From Pantoea nemavictus (GTDB lineage Bacteria > Pseudomonadota > Gammaproteobacteria > Enterobacterales > Enterobacteriaceae): 64,000 nt of DNA. Of this stretch, positions 13,656 to 24,175 are shown piece by piece; within the stretch, counting starts at the first letter, position 1, and each line of letters begins with the position of its first letter. Made by a program: the position numbers and the translations under genes. The stretch spans positions 930,001 through 994,000 of the forward strand of contig NZ_JBBGZW010000001.1 of assembly GCF_037479095.1 (NCBI RefSeq). The letters are read 5' to 3'. Under the pieces are notes generated by a model that worked only from the letters and a program-made list of their open reading frames with translations, made no database searches and was not told where the DNA came from.

Positions 13656-15455
13656 TTATTTGCTGTCTTTACCGACATGCAGAATGGCAAGGAATGCTTC
13701 CTGCGGCAGCTCAACGTTGCCGACCTGCTTCATTCGCTTCTTACCGTCTTTCTGCTTCTGCAACAGTTTCTTCTTACGGCTCACGTCGCCGCCATAGCAT
13801 TTCGCCAGGACGTTTTTACGCAGCTGTTTGACCGTTGAGCGAGCGATAATGTGGTTGCCGATTGCCGCCTGAATCGCAATATCAAACTGCTGACGAGGGA
13901 TCAGATCTTTCATCTTCTCCACCAGATCGCGGCCACGATATTGTGAGTTATCACGGTGAGTAATCAGCGCCAGCGCATCAACACGTTCTGAGTTAATCAT
14001 CACGTCGACACGCACCATGTCAGAGGTTTGGAAACGTTTGAAGTTATAATCCAGCGATGCATAGCCGCGCGAGGTTGATTTCAGACGGTCGAAGAAGTCG
14101 AGCACCACTTCAGCCATCGGAATTTCATACGTCAGCGCAACCTGCTTACCGTGGTAAACCATGTTGGTTTGTACGCCACGTTTTTCGATACACAGCGTAA
14201 TGACGTTACCGAGGAACTCCTGCGGCAGCAGCATATGACACTCAGCGATCGGTTCACGCAGCTCTGCAATATTATTCAGCGGTGGCAGTTTCGACGGGCT
14301 ATCGACGTAAATCGTTTCACCATCGGTGGTTTCCACTTCATAAACTACGGTCGGCGCGGTGGTGATCAGGTCGAGATCGTATTCACGCTCCAGACGTTCC
14401 TGAATGATCTCCATGTGCAACAGACCGAGGAAGCCGATGCGGAAACCGAAGCCCAGCGCCGTTGAACTCTCTGGCTCGTAGAACAGTGACGCATCGTTCA
14501 GGCTCAATTTGCCCAGCGCATCACGGAACGCTTCATAGTCGTCGGAACTGATCGGGAACAGACCGGCATAAACCTGTGGCTTCACTTTTTTGAAGCCAGG
14601 TAACACTTTCTCCGCCGGATTGCGCTGCAAGGTCAGCGTATCGCCTACTGGCGCGCCGAGGATATCTTTAATCGCACACACCAACCAGCCTACTTCACCG
14701 CAGTTCAACTCGTTGCGATCAACGCGTTTCGGCGTGAAGATACCCAGGCGGTCAGCGTTATAGCTTTGGCCAGAACTCATGACCTTCACTTTGTCGCCTT
14801 TGCGCAGCGTACCGTTTTTGATACGAATCAGCGACACCACACCAAGGTAGTTATCGAACCATGAATCGATGATCAGCGCCTGCAAAGGACCTTCTGGATC
14901 GCCTTCTGGCGGCGGAATGTCGCGCACCAGACGTTCCAGCACATCGGGCACGCCGACGCCAGTTTTCGCCGAACAACGTACCGCATCAGTAGCGTCGATG
15001 CCGACGATATCTTCAATCTCTTCCGCAACGCGCTCTGGATCGGCGGCAGGCAGGTCGATTTTGTTCAATACCGGTACCACTTCCAGATCCATTTCCATTG
15101 CGGTGTAGCAGTTTGCCAGCGTCTGCGCTTCAACGCCCTGCCCTGCATCGACCACCAGCAATGCTCCTTCACACGCCGCCAAAGAGCGGGAAACTTCATA
15201 GGAGAAGTCAACGTGTCCGGGAGTATCGATAAAATTGAGCTGGTAAGTTTCACCGTCCAGCGCTTTGTAATCGAGCGTTACGCTCTGCGCTTTAATGGTA
15301 ATGCCGCGTTCACGTTCCAGATCCATTGAGTCGAGAACTTGCGCAGCCATCTCACGATCGCTCAGGCCACCACAAATTTGAATCAAACGGTCAGAGAGCG
15401 TTGATTTGCCGTGGTCAATGTGAGCGATGATGGAGAAATTTCTTATGTGCTTCAT
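13656..15455 (-). CDS. lepA: Elongation factor 4 (LepA), ribosomal back-translocase
   Basis: Translational GTPase related to EF-G that acts on stalled or mistranslocated ribosomes. G1 motif [14 protein letters not shown] (about residues 12-25), [12 protein letters not shown] (G3) and NKIDLP (G4), then EF-G-like domains and the LepA-specific C-terminal domain. 599 residues, identical to E. coli. First gene of the lepA-lepB operon. Confidence 0.99.
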   Translation of the reverse strand: MKHIRNFSIIAHIDHGKSTLSDRLIQICGGLSDREMAAQVLDSMDLERERGITIKAQSVTLDYKALDGETYQLNFIDTPGHVDFSYEVSRSLAACEGALLVVDAGQGVEAQTLANCYTAMEMDLEVVPVLNKIDLPAADPERVAEEIEDIVGIDATDAVRCSAKTGVGVPDVLERLVRDIPPPEGDPEGPLQALIIDSWFDNYLGVVSLIRIKNGTLRKGDKVKVMSSGQSYNADRLGIFTPKRVDRNELNCGEVGWLVCAIKDILGAPVGDTLTLQRNPAEKVLPGFKKVKPQVYAGLFPISSDDYEAFRDALGKLSLNDASLFYEPESSTALGFGFRIGFLGLLHMEIIQERLEREYDLDLITTAPTVVYEVETTDGETIYVDSPSKLPPLNNIAELREPIAECHMLLPQEFLGNVITLCIEKRGVQTNMVYHGKQVALTYEIPMAEVVLDFFDRLKSTSRGYASLDYNFKRFQTSDMVRVDVMINSERVDALALITHRDNSQYRGRDLVEKMKDLIPRQQFDIAIQAAIGNHIIARSTVKQLRKNVLAKCYGGDVSRKKKLLQKQKDGKKRMKQVGNVELPQEAFLAILHVGKDSK

Positions 15456-15646
15456 TTATATGAATATCTTCACGTAGAAAATCAGTGGGAAACTTGAGCA
15501 CAGACACATTCAGGAAAGTCAGCTTTACCCGGAACCCTGTCGGCCTCATTAATGACGACGCATATTACACTGTTAACGCCGCGCGTTAAAGAATGGAACT
15601 GTGGGGAATCGCAACAGATTTCAGCGGTTAAGCAGAATAGAGGAAG

Positions 15647-15663
15647 CCGCATCCGATGCGGCC
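15647..15663 (-). terminator. Possible transcript end after rseC
   Basis: Hairpin GCCGCAT/ATGCGGC just downstream of the rseC stop on the minus strand. No strong U-run follows, so it may be a weak terminator or an RNA-stabilising stem. Confidence 0.4.
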
Positions 15664-15673
15664 CTGACGGGGA

Positions 15674-16138
15674 TCAAACTTCGCTTTCCACACGCAGTGC
15701 ATCGGGAGGTAACGCAACACTGAGAATCACAGGCTGAAATGCCTCGCGATCGCCGAATACGTTAGAGACACCTTTCGCCACGATAAAGCCGCCAATGCCG
15801 CCTAACAGTGCGCCACAGGCCGCAGCAACATCGCTGTGGAACAACATCTGGAAGATACCTGCAACCAAAAACAGGCCAAACAGCGGCGTCATATAAACCA
15901 GCAACGCCGATCCCAGTAAACTGCTTTCACGAATGCCTAATTCGATACGCTGCCCAGGTTGCAACGGCTCCGCGCTGGCGATAGTCATAACGTGAGCATT
16001 TTTGGGTCCCAGCTGATTAAGCGCGTGGCTGCCGCAGCCTTTGCGCGCCGAACAGCTGTTACAGGAGGTTTTTGCTTCCGTATGCAACGTAGCAATGCCT
16101 TCCTTCCACGCCACGACGGTGGCCCATTCTCTCATCAT
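15674..16138 (-). CDS. rseC: SoxR-reducing / sigmaE regulatory protein RseC
   Basis: Inner-membrane protein that modestly affects sigmaE and takes part in keeping SoxR reduced. An N-terminal cysteine cluster (CNSCSARKGCGS, about residues 26-37) suggests an iron-sulfur or redox site, and two membrane helices follow (about 75-95 and 103-122, SALLVYMTPLFGLFLVAG and GALLGGIGGFIVA). 154 residues. Its start overlaps the end of rseB by four bases; last gene of rpoE-rseABC. Confidence 0.95.
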   Translation of the reverse strand: MMREWATVVAWKEGIATLHTEAKTSCNSCSARKGCGSHALNQLGPKNAHVMTIASAEPLQPGQRIELGIRESSLLGSALLVYMTPLFGLFLVAGIFQMLFHSDVAAACGALLGGIGGFIVAKGVSNVFGDREAFQPVILSVALPPDALRVESEV

Positions 16139-17091
16139 TTTGGTGAACCCGAATCTATGCTGTCCGCAATACGTTTGGCAGTAGCTGGCGGCAATTCGCC
16201 CACCACCGTGATTTCACTATTATTGCGCACTTCTGTCTGCACCGTACGACGCCCAGTGCGCAATGCCTGCACGCTGCTGCTTTTATCTGCTGGAGTAATA
16301 TTGATAGCGAAGCTGAATAAGCCGTCGCTATACAGGCGAGATTCGACAGTTTTGTTCATCGACGGAATATTGCGTCGACTTTGTGAAATCAACTTCATGC
16401 CTGCCGGAAGCCAGCCTGGCTGCCAGCTAAGTTCAACTTTATCTCCCGCCGGCAGTGACAGCGACGGTGGCAGATTAGCCTTTTCCAGACCTTGCATCAG
16501 ATTACGCACGCCTTCATCAACGGCAAAACTGATCACCCGGAACTGCTCCAGCGTTTCTCCGTCACGATCGAGCAGATCAATACGCAGCGGCAATTTGGTA
16601 TCCACATCCAGCCACACCACATAGCTGTAGCGTGTGCCATCGCGCGACACGATACGCACCACTTCGCACATCTGATCGGCCATCCGCGAGCGCCCCACGG
16701 GGATGAAATCGTAAGACTCGCCCAAACGGGAGAAGTCCGCGAACATCAACGCAGGAAGTGCATCAATAATGTGATTGCCCGGCAGCGAGAATGGATCTAA
16801 TCCCGGCTCGAAATAGCTGATGTCGTTACCGCGCTGAATCACTTCACGGCGCGGCCCATCCATCTGCAGAAGTTGAGCGAAGATACGATTGTCGATTACC
16901 GCGTGACGATAGCGTAGAGATTCAATGCCGAGACGCGAGACATTGATGTAGGCAAATTCGTAGTTGAGGTTCTGGCTTGCCTGCTCCATCTGCTGTAACA
17001 ACGCCCCGGACGCAGATGTCTGCGCCGAGGCGATAGATGAGCAAAACAGGCTGCCTGCCAGCAGGCTAACGGCACACCAAAGCTGCTTCAT
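16135..17091 (-). CDS. rseB: Periplasmic sigmaE regulator RseB
   Basis: Binds the periplasmic part of RseA and shields it from DegS cleavage; senses lipopolysaccharide or mislocalised lipoprotein signals. A signal peptide (residues 1-23, ending SSIASAQ) is followed by the two-domain MucB/RseB fold. 318 residues, as in E. coli. Overlaps rseA by one base upstream and rseC downstream, indicating coupled translation. Confidence 0.97.
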   Translation of the reverse strand: MKQLWCAVSLLAGSLFCSSIASAQTSASGALLQQMEQASQNLNYEFAYINVSRLGIESLRYRHAVIDNRIFAQLLQMDGPRREVIQRGNDISYFEPGLDPFSLPGNHIIDALPALMFADFSRLGESYDFIPVGRSRMADQMCEVVRIVSRDGTRYSYVVWLDVDTKLPLRIDLLDRDGETLEQFRVISFAVDEGVRNLMQGLEKANLPPSLSLPAGDKVELSWQPGWLPAGMKLISQSRRNIPSMNKTVESRLYSDGLFSFAINITPADKSSSVQALRTGRRTVQTEVRNNSEITVVGELPPATAKRIADSIDSGSPK

Positions 17092-17747
17092 TACTGCTGC
17101 TGAGTTCCTAACGACTGGTTTCCAGGAACATTAGCCTGTGCCTGTTGCGGATCGTTCTTTTCAAACTGAACCTGATCGGCATGCAGACGACGTTGCAGTT
17201 CATAATCCTGCAGCATGGCATTCACGCGACGACGCTGTTCCTGCACCTGCTGATTAGAACTATTGGTGTCGAACGCTTCAGACGGCACACCTAAGCTAAC
17301 CGGCGACGCTTTACCCATCATTGGCAAGGTATTAAACGCGGGTGAGTCAGAGGCTTCCGTTGCACTGCCGGTTGGTGAACTGTTGTAGTGCTGAACACCC
17401 ACAATCACCGCCAGTGATACACAGGCAGCGACACCAACCTGAGTCAACTGTGCAGCCCAGCTGCCACCACGACGCCAAAACGGCATCTTTTCATAGCGTG
17501 ACGGCTCAGGCTGCGCTTCAGGGATCAGCGGAGTGACTTTGCGCGTCGGCTCATTTTCGATGGCCGCAGCTACACGTGCGGAGATATCAAAATGCAGCAC
17601 TTCACCGATATCACCTCGTAAGGTGTCACGGATGAGATGGTAGCTTTCCCAGCTTTGCTGAAGATCCGCATCCTTTGACAACGACGCCAACAGCTCGTTA
17701 TCTAAAGTTTCACCATCCATTAAAGCGGAAAGTTTTTCTTTCTGCAT
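17091..17747 (-). CDS. rseA: Anti-sigmaE factor RseA
   Basis: Single-pass inner-membrane protein whose N-terminal domain (MQKEKLSALMDGE) binds sigmaE. A membrane helix near residues 100-118 (GVAACVSLAVIVGVQHY) precedes the periplasmic part, which is cleaved by DegS and then RseP during envelope stress. 218 residues. Begins 27 bases after rpoE; overlaps rseB. Confidence 0.98.
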   Translation of the reverse strand: MQKEKLSALMDGETLDNELLASLSKDADLQQSWESYHLIRDTLRGDIGEVLHFDISARVAAAIENEPTRKVTPLIPEAQPEPSRYEKMPFWRRGGSWAAQLTQVGVAACVSLAVIVGVQHYNSSPTGSATEASDSPAFNTLPMMGKASPVSLGVPSEAFDTNSSNQQVQEQRRRVNAMLQDYELQRRLHADQVQFEKNDPQQAQANVPGNQSLGTQQQ

Positions 17748-17774
17748 GCCTTGGTACCCTTCCAGTAGCCGTTA

Positions 17775-18353
17775 TCACTGACGTTGGATAAGCGGTTGAA
17801 CTTTATTATCAATAGCCTCTCGTGCACGGAAGATACGCGAACGTACGGTACCAACCGGACAATCCATGATGACGGCAATCTCTTCGTAACTTAAGCCATC
17901 TAATTCCCTAAGGGTAATGGCCATACGAAGATCTTCGGGAAGCGCCTCAATGGTGCGAAAGACGATTTGTTTCAGTTCCTCAGACAACATTAAGTTCTCA
18001 GGGTTCGAAATTTCTTTTAACGCACCTGCACTTTCGAAATTCTCGGCGTCGATAGCATCCACATCACTGGATGGCGGACGTCGCCCCTGAGCAACCAGAT
18101 AATTTTTTGCTGTATTCACCGCGATGCGGTACAGCCATGTATAAAAAGCGCTGTCGCCACGGAACGACTCCAGTGCGCGATACGCTTTAATAAAAGATTC
18201 CTGAACCACATCAGGCACATCGCCTGAGGGAACATAGCGTGAAACCAGGCTCGCCACTTTATGCTGGTATCGAATCACCAGTAAATTAAAGGACTTTTGA
18301 TCTCCCTTCTGAACCCGCTCAACGAGAACCTGATCCGTTAACTGCTCGCTCAT
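17775..18353 (-). CDS. rpoE: RNA polymerase sigmaE factor
   Basis: ECF-type sigma factor for envelope stress. Region 2 (about residues 20-90, DVVQESFIKAYRALESFRGDSAFYTWLYRIA) and region 4 (about 130-185, LRELDGLSYEEIAVIMDCPVGTVRSRIFRARE) are both intact. 192 residues. Heads the rpoE-rseABC operon and has its own sigmaE-type promoter about 80 bases upstream, giving positive autoregulation. Confidence 0.99.
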   Translation of the reverse strand: MSEQLTDQVLVERVQKGDQKSFNLLVIRYQHKVASLVSRYVPSGDVPDVVQESFIKAYRALESFRGDSAFYTWLYRIAVNTAKNYLVAQGRRPPSSDVDAIDAENFESAGALKEISNPENLMLSEELKQIVFRTIEALPEDLRMAITLRELDGLSYEEIAVIMDCPVGTVRSRIFRAREAIDNKVQPLIQRQ

Positions 18354-18432
18354 CCGAGGTAATATCTCCCCAAAACTTTTTTATGCGTAAGTGAACTGCC
18401 AGCACATCTCATTGTTCTGAGCAAGCATGCGC

Positions 18433-18459
18433 TTAGAGTGATCTGCTGGCCTAAAGTTC
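18433..18459 (-). promoter_or_regulatory. SigmaE-dependent promoter of rpoE
   Basis: Minus strand GAACTT-N16-TCTAA, the sigmaE -35/-10 pair at its usual spacing, in the position of the E. coli rpoE autoregulated promoter. The rest of the 18354-18794 intergenic stretch is AT-rich and shows no gene I can support. Confidence 0.8.
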
Positions 18460-18794
18460 ACAACGACCTGAATATTTCCGTATCGGAACCACGACATCAT
18501 TGTTGTTGATGGTCTTTCAGTGTAGCGACTTGCCACGCCGGTGGTGTCTTTTGCGGCACCGATAATCGCTGGCAGAGTACCTTATGATGCGGTCATTTTC
18601 ACCTTTATTACCTGAATTTTCAGAGTGTTTACTATAAAAAACACATTCTACTTATTTTAAACGTTAACCTACTGATATCGCGTTACTATCCTGAGAGGCT
18701 GGATAATTTTCCGGCGTAATTTGTTCAAAATACTTCACAGCATCGCTATCCAGGCTTATGCTCAAGCGACCTTTTGTTTAGTAAATTAAACATC

Positions 18795-20408
18795 ATGACC
18801 TCTCTTCCTGATTATCAGTGTGATGTACTCATCGTCGGCAGCGGTGCGGCAGGTTTATCTTTAGCACTGCGACTGGCACCGCATTATCAGGTGACTGTGC
18901 TCAGTAAAGCCCAGGTCAATGAAGGCTCAACGCTGTATGCGCAGGGCGGAATTGCCGCAGTGTTTGATGAAACGGACAGCATTGAATCTCACGTAGAAGA
19001 CACGCTGGTGGCCGGAGCGGGCTTATGCGATCGTCAAACAGTGAGTTTCATCGCCAGTAATGCGCGTCACTGTGTGCAATGGTTAATTGATAATGGCGTA
19101 GCATTCGATAAAGAGCCGCAGGTTGACGGCGAAGCACGTTACCATCTCACACGCGAAGGCGGCCACAGCCATCGTCGTATCCTGCACAGCGCCGATGCCA
19201 CTGGTCGTGCGGTTGAAACCACGCTGGTAAGCCAGGCGCTGAGTCATCCCAATATCCGCATTATCGAACGCACCAATGCGGTGGATTTAATTCTCTCCGA
19301 TAAGCTCGGTTTGCCGGGCAAACGCCGTGTGGTTGGCGCGTGGATCTGGAACCGCAATCGCGAACAGGTAGAAACCTGTCGCGCGCGCGCCGTGGTTTTA
19401 GCCACCGGCGGCGCAGCGAAAGTGTATCAATACACCACGAATCCGGATGTGGCGTCCGGCGATGGCATCGCGATGGCATGGCGCGCCGGTTGTCGCGTGG
19501 CCAATCTGGAATTCAATCAATTCCACCCTACCTGTTTATTCCATCCGCAAGCACAGAATTTCCTGTTAACCGAAGCATTGCGCGGTGAAGGTGCCTGGCT
19601 GCTGCGACCAGATGGATCGCGCTTTATGCCTGACTTTGACGAGCGAGCCGAACTGGCCCCGCGCGATATCGTCGCGCGCGCGATTGACCATGAGATGAAA
19701 CGCCTGGGCGTCGATTGCATGTATCTCGACATTAGCCACCAGCCGGAAAGCTTTGTGCGCGCCCACTTCCCGATGATCTATGAAAAGTTATTGACCTTCG
19801 GCCTGGATCTTACCAAAGAGCCTATTCCCATCGTGCCCGCGGCGCATTATACCTGCGGCGGTGTGATGGTTGATCAGCAGGGACGAACTGACGTAGACGG
19901 GCTCTATGCCATCGGCGAAGTGAGCTACACCGGCTTGCACGGTGCCAATCGCATGGCATCAAATTCACTGCTGGAGTGCCTGGTTTACGGTTGGTCAGCC
20001 GCGGAAGACATGATCGCTCGCCTGCCCGATGTCGCGGCGGTGGAACATCTACCCGCATGGGATGAAAGCCGCGTTGATGATGCCGATGAGCGCGTGGTCA
20101 TTCAACACAACTGGCACGAACTGCGGCTGTTTATGTGGGATTACGTGGGCATTGTTCGCACCACCAAACGGCTGGAGCGCGCACTGCGACGCATCAATTT
20201 GCTACAGCAGGAGATCGATGAGTACTACGCGCATTTCCGCCTATCAAACAATCTGTTGGAGCTGCGTAATCTGGTTCAGGTCGCCGAACTGATGGTGCGC
20301 TGTGCACTGCAACGCAAGGAGAGCCGCGGGTTGCACTTTACCCTCGACAATCCCGACCTGCTTGCGGAAGCCTTACCGACCATCCTGCAGCCAACGCTAA
20401 CGGAATAG
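18795..20408 (+). CDS. nadB: L-aspartate oxidase
   Basis: FAD enzyme that oxidises L-aspartate to iminoaspartate, the first step of NAD synthesis. The FAD-binding Rossmann motif [15 protein letters not shown] lies near the N-terminus, and the active-site region [15 protein letters not shown] near residue 125. The C-terminal helical domain follows. I chose the ATG at 18795 ([11 protein letters not shown], aligning with E. coli MNTLPEHSCDV) over an upstream ATG at 18774; neither has a clear ribosome site. 537 residues. Ends 12 bases inside convergent trmN6. Divergent from rpoE. Confidence 0.97.
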   Translation: MTSLPDYQCDVLIVGSGAAGLSLALRLAPHYQVTVLSKAQVNEGSTLYAQGGIAAVFDETDSIESHVEDTLVAGAGLCDRQTVSFIASNARHCVQWLIDNGVAFDKEPQVDGEARYHLTREGGHSHRRILHSADATGRAVETTLVSQALSHPNIRIIERTNAVDLILSDKLGLPGKRRVVGAWIWNRNREQVETCRARAVVLATGGAAKVYQYTTNPDVASGDGIAMAWRAGCRVANLEFNQFHPTCLFHPQAQNFLLTEALRGEGAWLLRPDGSRFMPDFDERAELAPRDIVARAIDHEMKRLGVDCMYLDISHQPESFVRAHFPMIYEKLLTFGLDLTKEPIPIVPAAHYTCGGVMVDQQGRTDVDGLYAIGEVSYTGLHGANRMASNSLLECLVYGWSAAEDMIARLPDVAAVEHLPAWDESRVDDADERVVIQHNWHELRLFMWDYVGIVRTTKRLERALRRINLLQQEIDEYYAHFRLSNNLLELRNLVQVAELMVRCALQRKESRGLHFTLDNPDLLAEALPTILQPTLTE

Positions 20409-21146
20409 GTAAAACGCTTTGACCAGGCTGAGCCAGTCTGCCGAATAGCTTTTATCTTCATCGCGAATGGCGAGACGCTCCAGCAGCGTTTCGCCTGCGG
20501 TTGGAGAAAAGCCTAAGACCACCCGATTCGGTGGACGCTGCGCATAAGCGGCAACGTCGTAGCGATAGCGCAGATGCCAGCCGTCGGCTTCTGCGAGTGC
20601 AATCAGCGCTTCTCCTGCCTCTGCGGGCAGCACCACGCAAAAAAGTCCCTCTTCCTCAATCAACTGCGCCGCGCAACGCAGCAGGGTGAGATGATCGAGT
20701 GTGGCGGTACTGCGTGCGGTATCTCGCTCTATGCTGCCAGAAGCCATACCTGGTGCAAAAAAAGGTGGGTTACTAACGATCAGCGAATAGCGTTTTTCGC
20801 ACTGCTCGCTCCAGCTAACAATATCCTGATGATAAACCGTAATGCGATCCGCCCACGGCGAAGCCTGCATATTTTCCTGCGCCTGCTGCGCAGCGCTGGC
20901 TTCCAGCTCAACCGCATCAATCTGTACCTGAGACGACGTGCGCTGCGCCAACATCAGCGCAATCAGTCCGCTGCCGCAGCCTATATCGAGGATGCGACGG
21001 GCATCTGCAACGGGCGCCCATGCGCCAATTAACACGCCATCGGTGCCCACTTTCATCGCACAGCGATCGTGTGCGACGAAGAATTGTTTAAAGGTAAAAC
21101 CATCTTTTCTTAACGTTTGCCGCGCCTGCGGCTGGTGCTGAGACAT
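20397..21146 (-). CDS. trmN6: tRNA1(Val) A37 N6-methyltransferase
   Basis: SAM-dependent methyltransferase that modifies A37 in tRNA-Val1 (E. coli YfiC/TrmM). SAM motif I is [17 protein letters not shown] (about residues 53-69), and motif IV NPPF (about 125) is the adenine N6-methylation signature. 249 residues. Monocistronic, convergent with nadB and divergent from srmB. Confidence 0.95.
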   Translation of the reverse strand: MSQHQPQARQTLRKDGFTFKQFFVAHDRCAMKVGTDGVLIGAWAPVADARRILDIGCGSGLIALMLAQRTSSQVQIDAVELEASAAQQAQENMQASPWADRITVYHQDIVSWSEQCEKRYSLIVSNPPFFAPGMASGSIERDTARSTATLDHLTLLRCAAQLIEEEGLFCVVLPAEAGEALIALAEADGWHLRYRYDVAAYAQRPPNRVVLGFSPTAGETLLERLAIRDEDKSYSADWLSLVKAFYLFR

Positions 21147-21287
21147 TCTTCACTACCATTGAATTTTTTACTGCCGGAAGTGTAACGTGGTGAGGATGGG
21201 AATTCACCTGCGCCCGTAATACCTACACAAACAGATGAAGATTATATTCGTTCTGTCTATAATCAGCGCCCCAAACTGAGGTAGACC

Positions 21288-22616
21288 ATGACCGTAACCA
21301 CATTCTCCGAACTCGAACTCGACGAAAGCCTGCTACAAGCTTTGCAGGAAAAAGGCTTCACTCGCCCTACTGTTATTCAGGCCGAGACCATTCCTGCCGC
21401 GCTGGAAGGCCGTGACGTTCTGGGTTCGGCTCCAACCGGGACGGGGAAAACTGCAGCGTTTTTGCTGCCCGCTTTACAGCATTTGCTCGATTTCCCGCGC
21501 AAGAAATCAGGCCCGCCACGCATTTTGATTGTCACCCCAACGCGCGAACTGGCGATGCAGGTTGCCGATCACGCACGCGAACTGGCTAAACACACGCATC
21601 TGGATATCGCCACCATCACCGGTGGCGTGGCGTATATGAACCATGCCGAAGTGTTCAGCGAAAACCAGGACATCGTCGTCGCGACCACCGGCCGTCTGCT
21701 GCAATACATCAAAGAAGAGAACTTTGACTGCCGTGCTGTGGAGACACTGATTCTTGATGAAGCTGACCGCATGCTCGATATGGGCTTTGCGCAGGACATC
21801 GAAACCATCGCCGCAGAAACCCGCTGGCGCAAGCAGACGCTGTTGTTCTCGGCGACGCTGGAAGGCGAGCACATCAAAGACTTCGCCGAGCGTTTGCTGA
21901 ACGAGCCAGTCTTTATCGAGGCCGACCCAAGCAAAAGCGAACGTAAAAAAATTCAGCAATGGTATTACCGCGCTGACGATCTTGAGCATAAAAATAAGTT
22001 GCTGATTCATCTGCTGAAACAGCCCGATGCCACGCGCGTCATCGTGTTTGTGCGCAAACGCGAGCGTCTGCATGAGCTGGTCACATGGCTGCATGAAGCT
22101 GGTATTCGCACCAGCTATCTTGAAGGCGAAATGGTGCAGGTGAACCGTAACGAAGCGATCAAACGCATGAATGATGGCCGCGTTAAGGTGATGATCGCCA
22201 CTGACGTTGCCGCTCGCGGTATCGACATTGACGATATCTCACACGTTATCAACTACGACTTGCCGCGCACTGCCGATACCTATCTGCACCGCATCGGTCG
22301 TACCGCGCGTGCGGGCCGTAAAGGTACAGCAATTTCGCTGGTTGAGGCACACGATCACGTGCTGCTGGGTAAAATCACCCGTTACATCAACGAGCCGTTA
22401 AAGGCGCGTGTGATTGATGAACTGCGTCCAGAAAGCCGTGCGCCAAGCGCTAAAGTGACGGGAAAACCGTCGAAAAAGGCCCTTGCGAAGCGCAAAGAGA
22501 AGAAAGAGAAAGAAGAAGAGAAACCACGCGTGAAAAAACGCCATCGCGACACCAAAAATGTCGGTAAACGCCGCAAGCCAAGCGGTAGCGATGCACCAGA
22601 ATCCGGTGCGGAATAA
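21288..22616 (+). CDS. srmB: DEAD-box RNA helicase SrmB
   Basis: ATP-dependent RNA helicase that helps early 50S subunit assembly. All motifs are present: APTGTGKTAAF (I), PTRELA (Ia), DEADRMLDMGF (II), SATLEG (III), and HRIGRTARAGRKG (VI, near residue 330). A basic, low-complexity tail (about 385-442, rich in Lys/Glu) follows, as in E. coli (444 residues). A strong terminator lies right behind. Confidence 0.97.
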   Translation: MTVTTFSELELDESLLQALQEKGFTRPTVIQAETIPAALEGRDVLGSAPTGTGKTAAFLLPALQHLLDFPRKKSGPPRILIVTPTRELAMQVADHARELAKHTHLDIATITGGVAYMNHAEVFSENQDIVVATTGRLLQYIKEENFDCRAVETLILDEADRMLDMGFAQDIETIAAETRWRKQTLLFSATLEGEHIKDFAERLLNEPVFIEADPSKSERKKIQQWYYRADDLEHKNKLLIHLLKQPDATRVIVFVRKRERLHELVTWLHEAGIRTSYLEGEMVQVNRNEAIKRMNDGRVKVMIATDVAARGIDIDDISHVINYDLPRTADTYLHRIGRTARAGRKGTAISLVEAHDHVLLGKITRYINEPLKARVIDELRPESRAPSAKVTGKPSKKALAKRKEKKEKEEEKPRVKKRHRDTKNVGKRRKPSGSDAPESGAE

Positions 22617-22638
22617 AACAGCACCGCCTGAAACTGAT

Positions 22639-22662
22639 CGCCTCTTTTGAGGCGATTTTTTT
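22639..22662 (+). terminator. Terminator of srmB
   Basis: Hairpin ATCGCCTC/GAGGCGAT with a TTTT loop, followed by TTTTTT. Confidence 0.88.
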
Positions 22663-22734
22663 GTTTTAAGCGTAGCGAAATAGCGCTTTCGTTATGAACG
22701 TCCCTTCAGAAGCCTCTCTTTTTCAACGCACAAT

Positions 22735-22770
22735 ATAAAAAAGCCGCGCCAATCAACATTGGCGCGGCTT
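22735..22770 (-). terminator. Terminator of grcA
   Basis: Thirteen-base-pair hairpin AAGCCGCGCCAAT/ATTGGCGCGGCTT followed on the minus strand by a T-run. Confidence 0.85.
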
Positions 22771-22803
22771 GTATTGCTGTGTGTCTTTTCGTCAGCGCTG
22801 CAA

Positions 22804-23187
22804 TTACAGGCTTTCGGTAAATGTACGAGTAATAACATCACGCTGCTGCTCTGGCGTCAGCGCGTTAAAGCGCACGGCATAGCCGGAAACGCGAATGGTC
22901 AACTGTGGATATTTTTCCGGATGGTTCACGGCATCTTCCAACGTTTCACGACGCAGTACGTTTACGTTCAGGTGCTGACCACCTTCAATACGCACCTGCG
23001 GTTTCTGCTCAAGTGGAATTTCACGGTAAGCAATTTCACCCAGATCGCTGATAGCAACGACCTGGTCTTCAGAGAAATCACCTTTAGCACACAGGCAGCG
23101 TGCTTCAGCTTTCTCATCGTCCAACAGCCAGAATGAGTTCATCAACTGTGGATTACTTGCCTGAGTAATTTGAATTCCGGTAATCAT
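22804..23187 (-). CDS. grcA: Autonomous glycyl radical cofactor GrcA
   Basis: Spare glycyl-radical domain that replaces the oxidatively cleaved C-terminus of pyruvate formate-lyase. The radical site is the Gly in [10 protein letters not shown] (about residue 102). 127 residues, the same as E. coli YfiD. Two FNR-like sites 53 bases apart lie upstream, matching the tandem FNR control known at E. coli yfiD. Confidence 0.97.
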   Translation of the reverse strand: MITGIQITQASNPQLMNSFWLLDDEKAEARCLCAKGDFSEDQVVAISDLGEIAYREIPLEQKPQVRIEGGQHLNVNVLRRETLEDAVNHPEKYPQLTIRVSGYAVRFNALTPEQQRDVITRTFTESL

Positions 23188-23282
23188 AGTGGGCCTCCAG
23201 GGCTTTAGGCTGCCGCACAGGGACAGCGTTTATCAATCGGTTATGGAATGCTCTGGTATATCACTCAAAGAAATCCTTGGTT

Positions 23283-23296
23283 TTGACCTGTATCAA
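23283..23296. promoter_or_regulatory. FNR box, proximal to grcA
   Basis: TTGAC-CTGT-ATCAA matches the FNR consensus TTGAT-N4-ATCAA with one change. Expected to activate grcA when oxygen is absent. Confidence 0.7.
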
Positions 23297-23335
23297 TTTT
23301 GTCCAATCACTTTAAACGCGTCAAAAGCTAACAAA

Positions 23336-23349
23336 TTGATTCACAACAA
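23336..23349. promoter_or_regulatory. FNR box, distal to grcA
   Basis: TTGAT-TCAC-AACAA, one change from the FNR consensus; its centre is 53 bases from the proximal box. In E. coli yfiD the two sites are at -40.5 and -93.5, the same interval, and the distal site dampens expression. Confidence 0.65.
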
Positions 23350-23452
23350 TTTTTAAAGTTAACTTTTTACGTAAATTTTCAAATTATTTTTACCCTTCTG
23401 CTGCTGTGCCTGACACGTTAAGCTAGGCGTATTAATTTGCAGGGAGTCAATG

Positions 23453-24130
23453 ATGGCTGAGAAGCTAACCTGGCACGATGTGCTGGCTGAAGAGAAAGAG
23501 AAACCTTACTTCGGGGAAACCCTTAAAGCGGTTGCCAATGAACGCGCTGCTGGCGTAACGGTTTATCCGCCGCAAAAGGATGTTTTTAACGCCTTCCGCC
23601 TCACTGAACTGGGCGATATCAAAGTGGTTATTTTGGGCCAGGATCCGTATCACGGTCCAAACCAGGCGCATGGGCTGGCATTTTCCGTGCTGCCCGGCGT
23701 GGCCATTCCACCGTCGCTGCTGAATATGTACAAAGAATTAGAGTTGGATATTCCCGGTTTTGTACGTCCTAAACACGGTTTTCTCGACAGTTGGGCAACG
23801 CAAGGCGTGATGCTGTTGAATACCGTATTAACGGTGGAAGCCAGCAAGGCGCATTCGCACGCGCGCTTTGGCTGGGAAACCTTTACGGATAACGTTATTA
23901 GCGCCATCAATCAGCACCGCGAAGGGGTGATTTTCTTACTCTGGGGTTCACATGCGCAGAAGAAAGGCAGCATCATTGATACGCAGCGTCATCATGTCCT
24001 AAAAGCACCGCACCCTTCTCCGCTCTCGGCCCATCGCGGCTTTTTTGGTAGCAAACACTTTTCACAGGCTAACGCGCTATTAAGCCAATCGGGTCAAACC
24101 CCGATCGATTGGATGCCGCAACTGCCATAA
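23453..24130 (+). CDS. ung: Uracil-DNA glycosylase
   Basis: Excises uracil from DNA, starting base-excision repair. Water-activating motif [18 protein letters not shown] (catalytic Asp near residue 63) and the minor-groove loop [13 protein letters not shown] (about 187-199, with catalytic His). 225 residues. Two adjacent ATG codons exist; the second (23453) is preferred because GGAG is 6 bases before it. Confidence 0.98.
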   Translation: MAEKLTWHDVLAEEKEKPYFGETLKAVANERAAGVTVYPPQKDVFNAFRLTELGDIKVVILGQDPYHGPNQAHGLAFSVLPGVAIPPSLLNMYKELELDIPGFVRPKHGFLDSWATQGVMLLNTVLTVEASKAHSHARFGWETFTDNVISAINQHREGVIFLLWGSHAQKKGSIIDTQRHHVLKAPHPSPLSAHRGFFGSKHFSQANALLSQSGQTPIDWMPQLP

Positions 24131-24136
24131 AAACAA

Positions 24137-24157
24137 ACGGCCGCATTATGCGGCCGT
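24137..24157 (-). terminator. Terminator between ung and grpE
   Basis: Hairpin ACGGCCGCAT/ATGCGGCCGT followed on the minus strand by TTTGTTTTTAT; serves grpE and may also stop ung transcripts. Confidence 0.75.
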
Positions 24158-24175
24158 TGTCATTACAGCAAGGGA

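Noticed and set aside
18369..18430. 15-codon frame (MLAQNNEMCWQFTYA) upstream of rpoE, in the place of E. coli rseD
   Set aside because: No Shine-Dalgarno and no similarity to the E. coli leader peptide that I can see.
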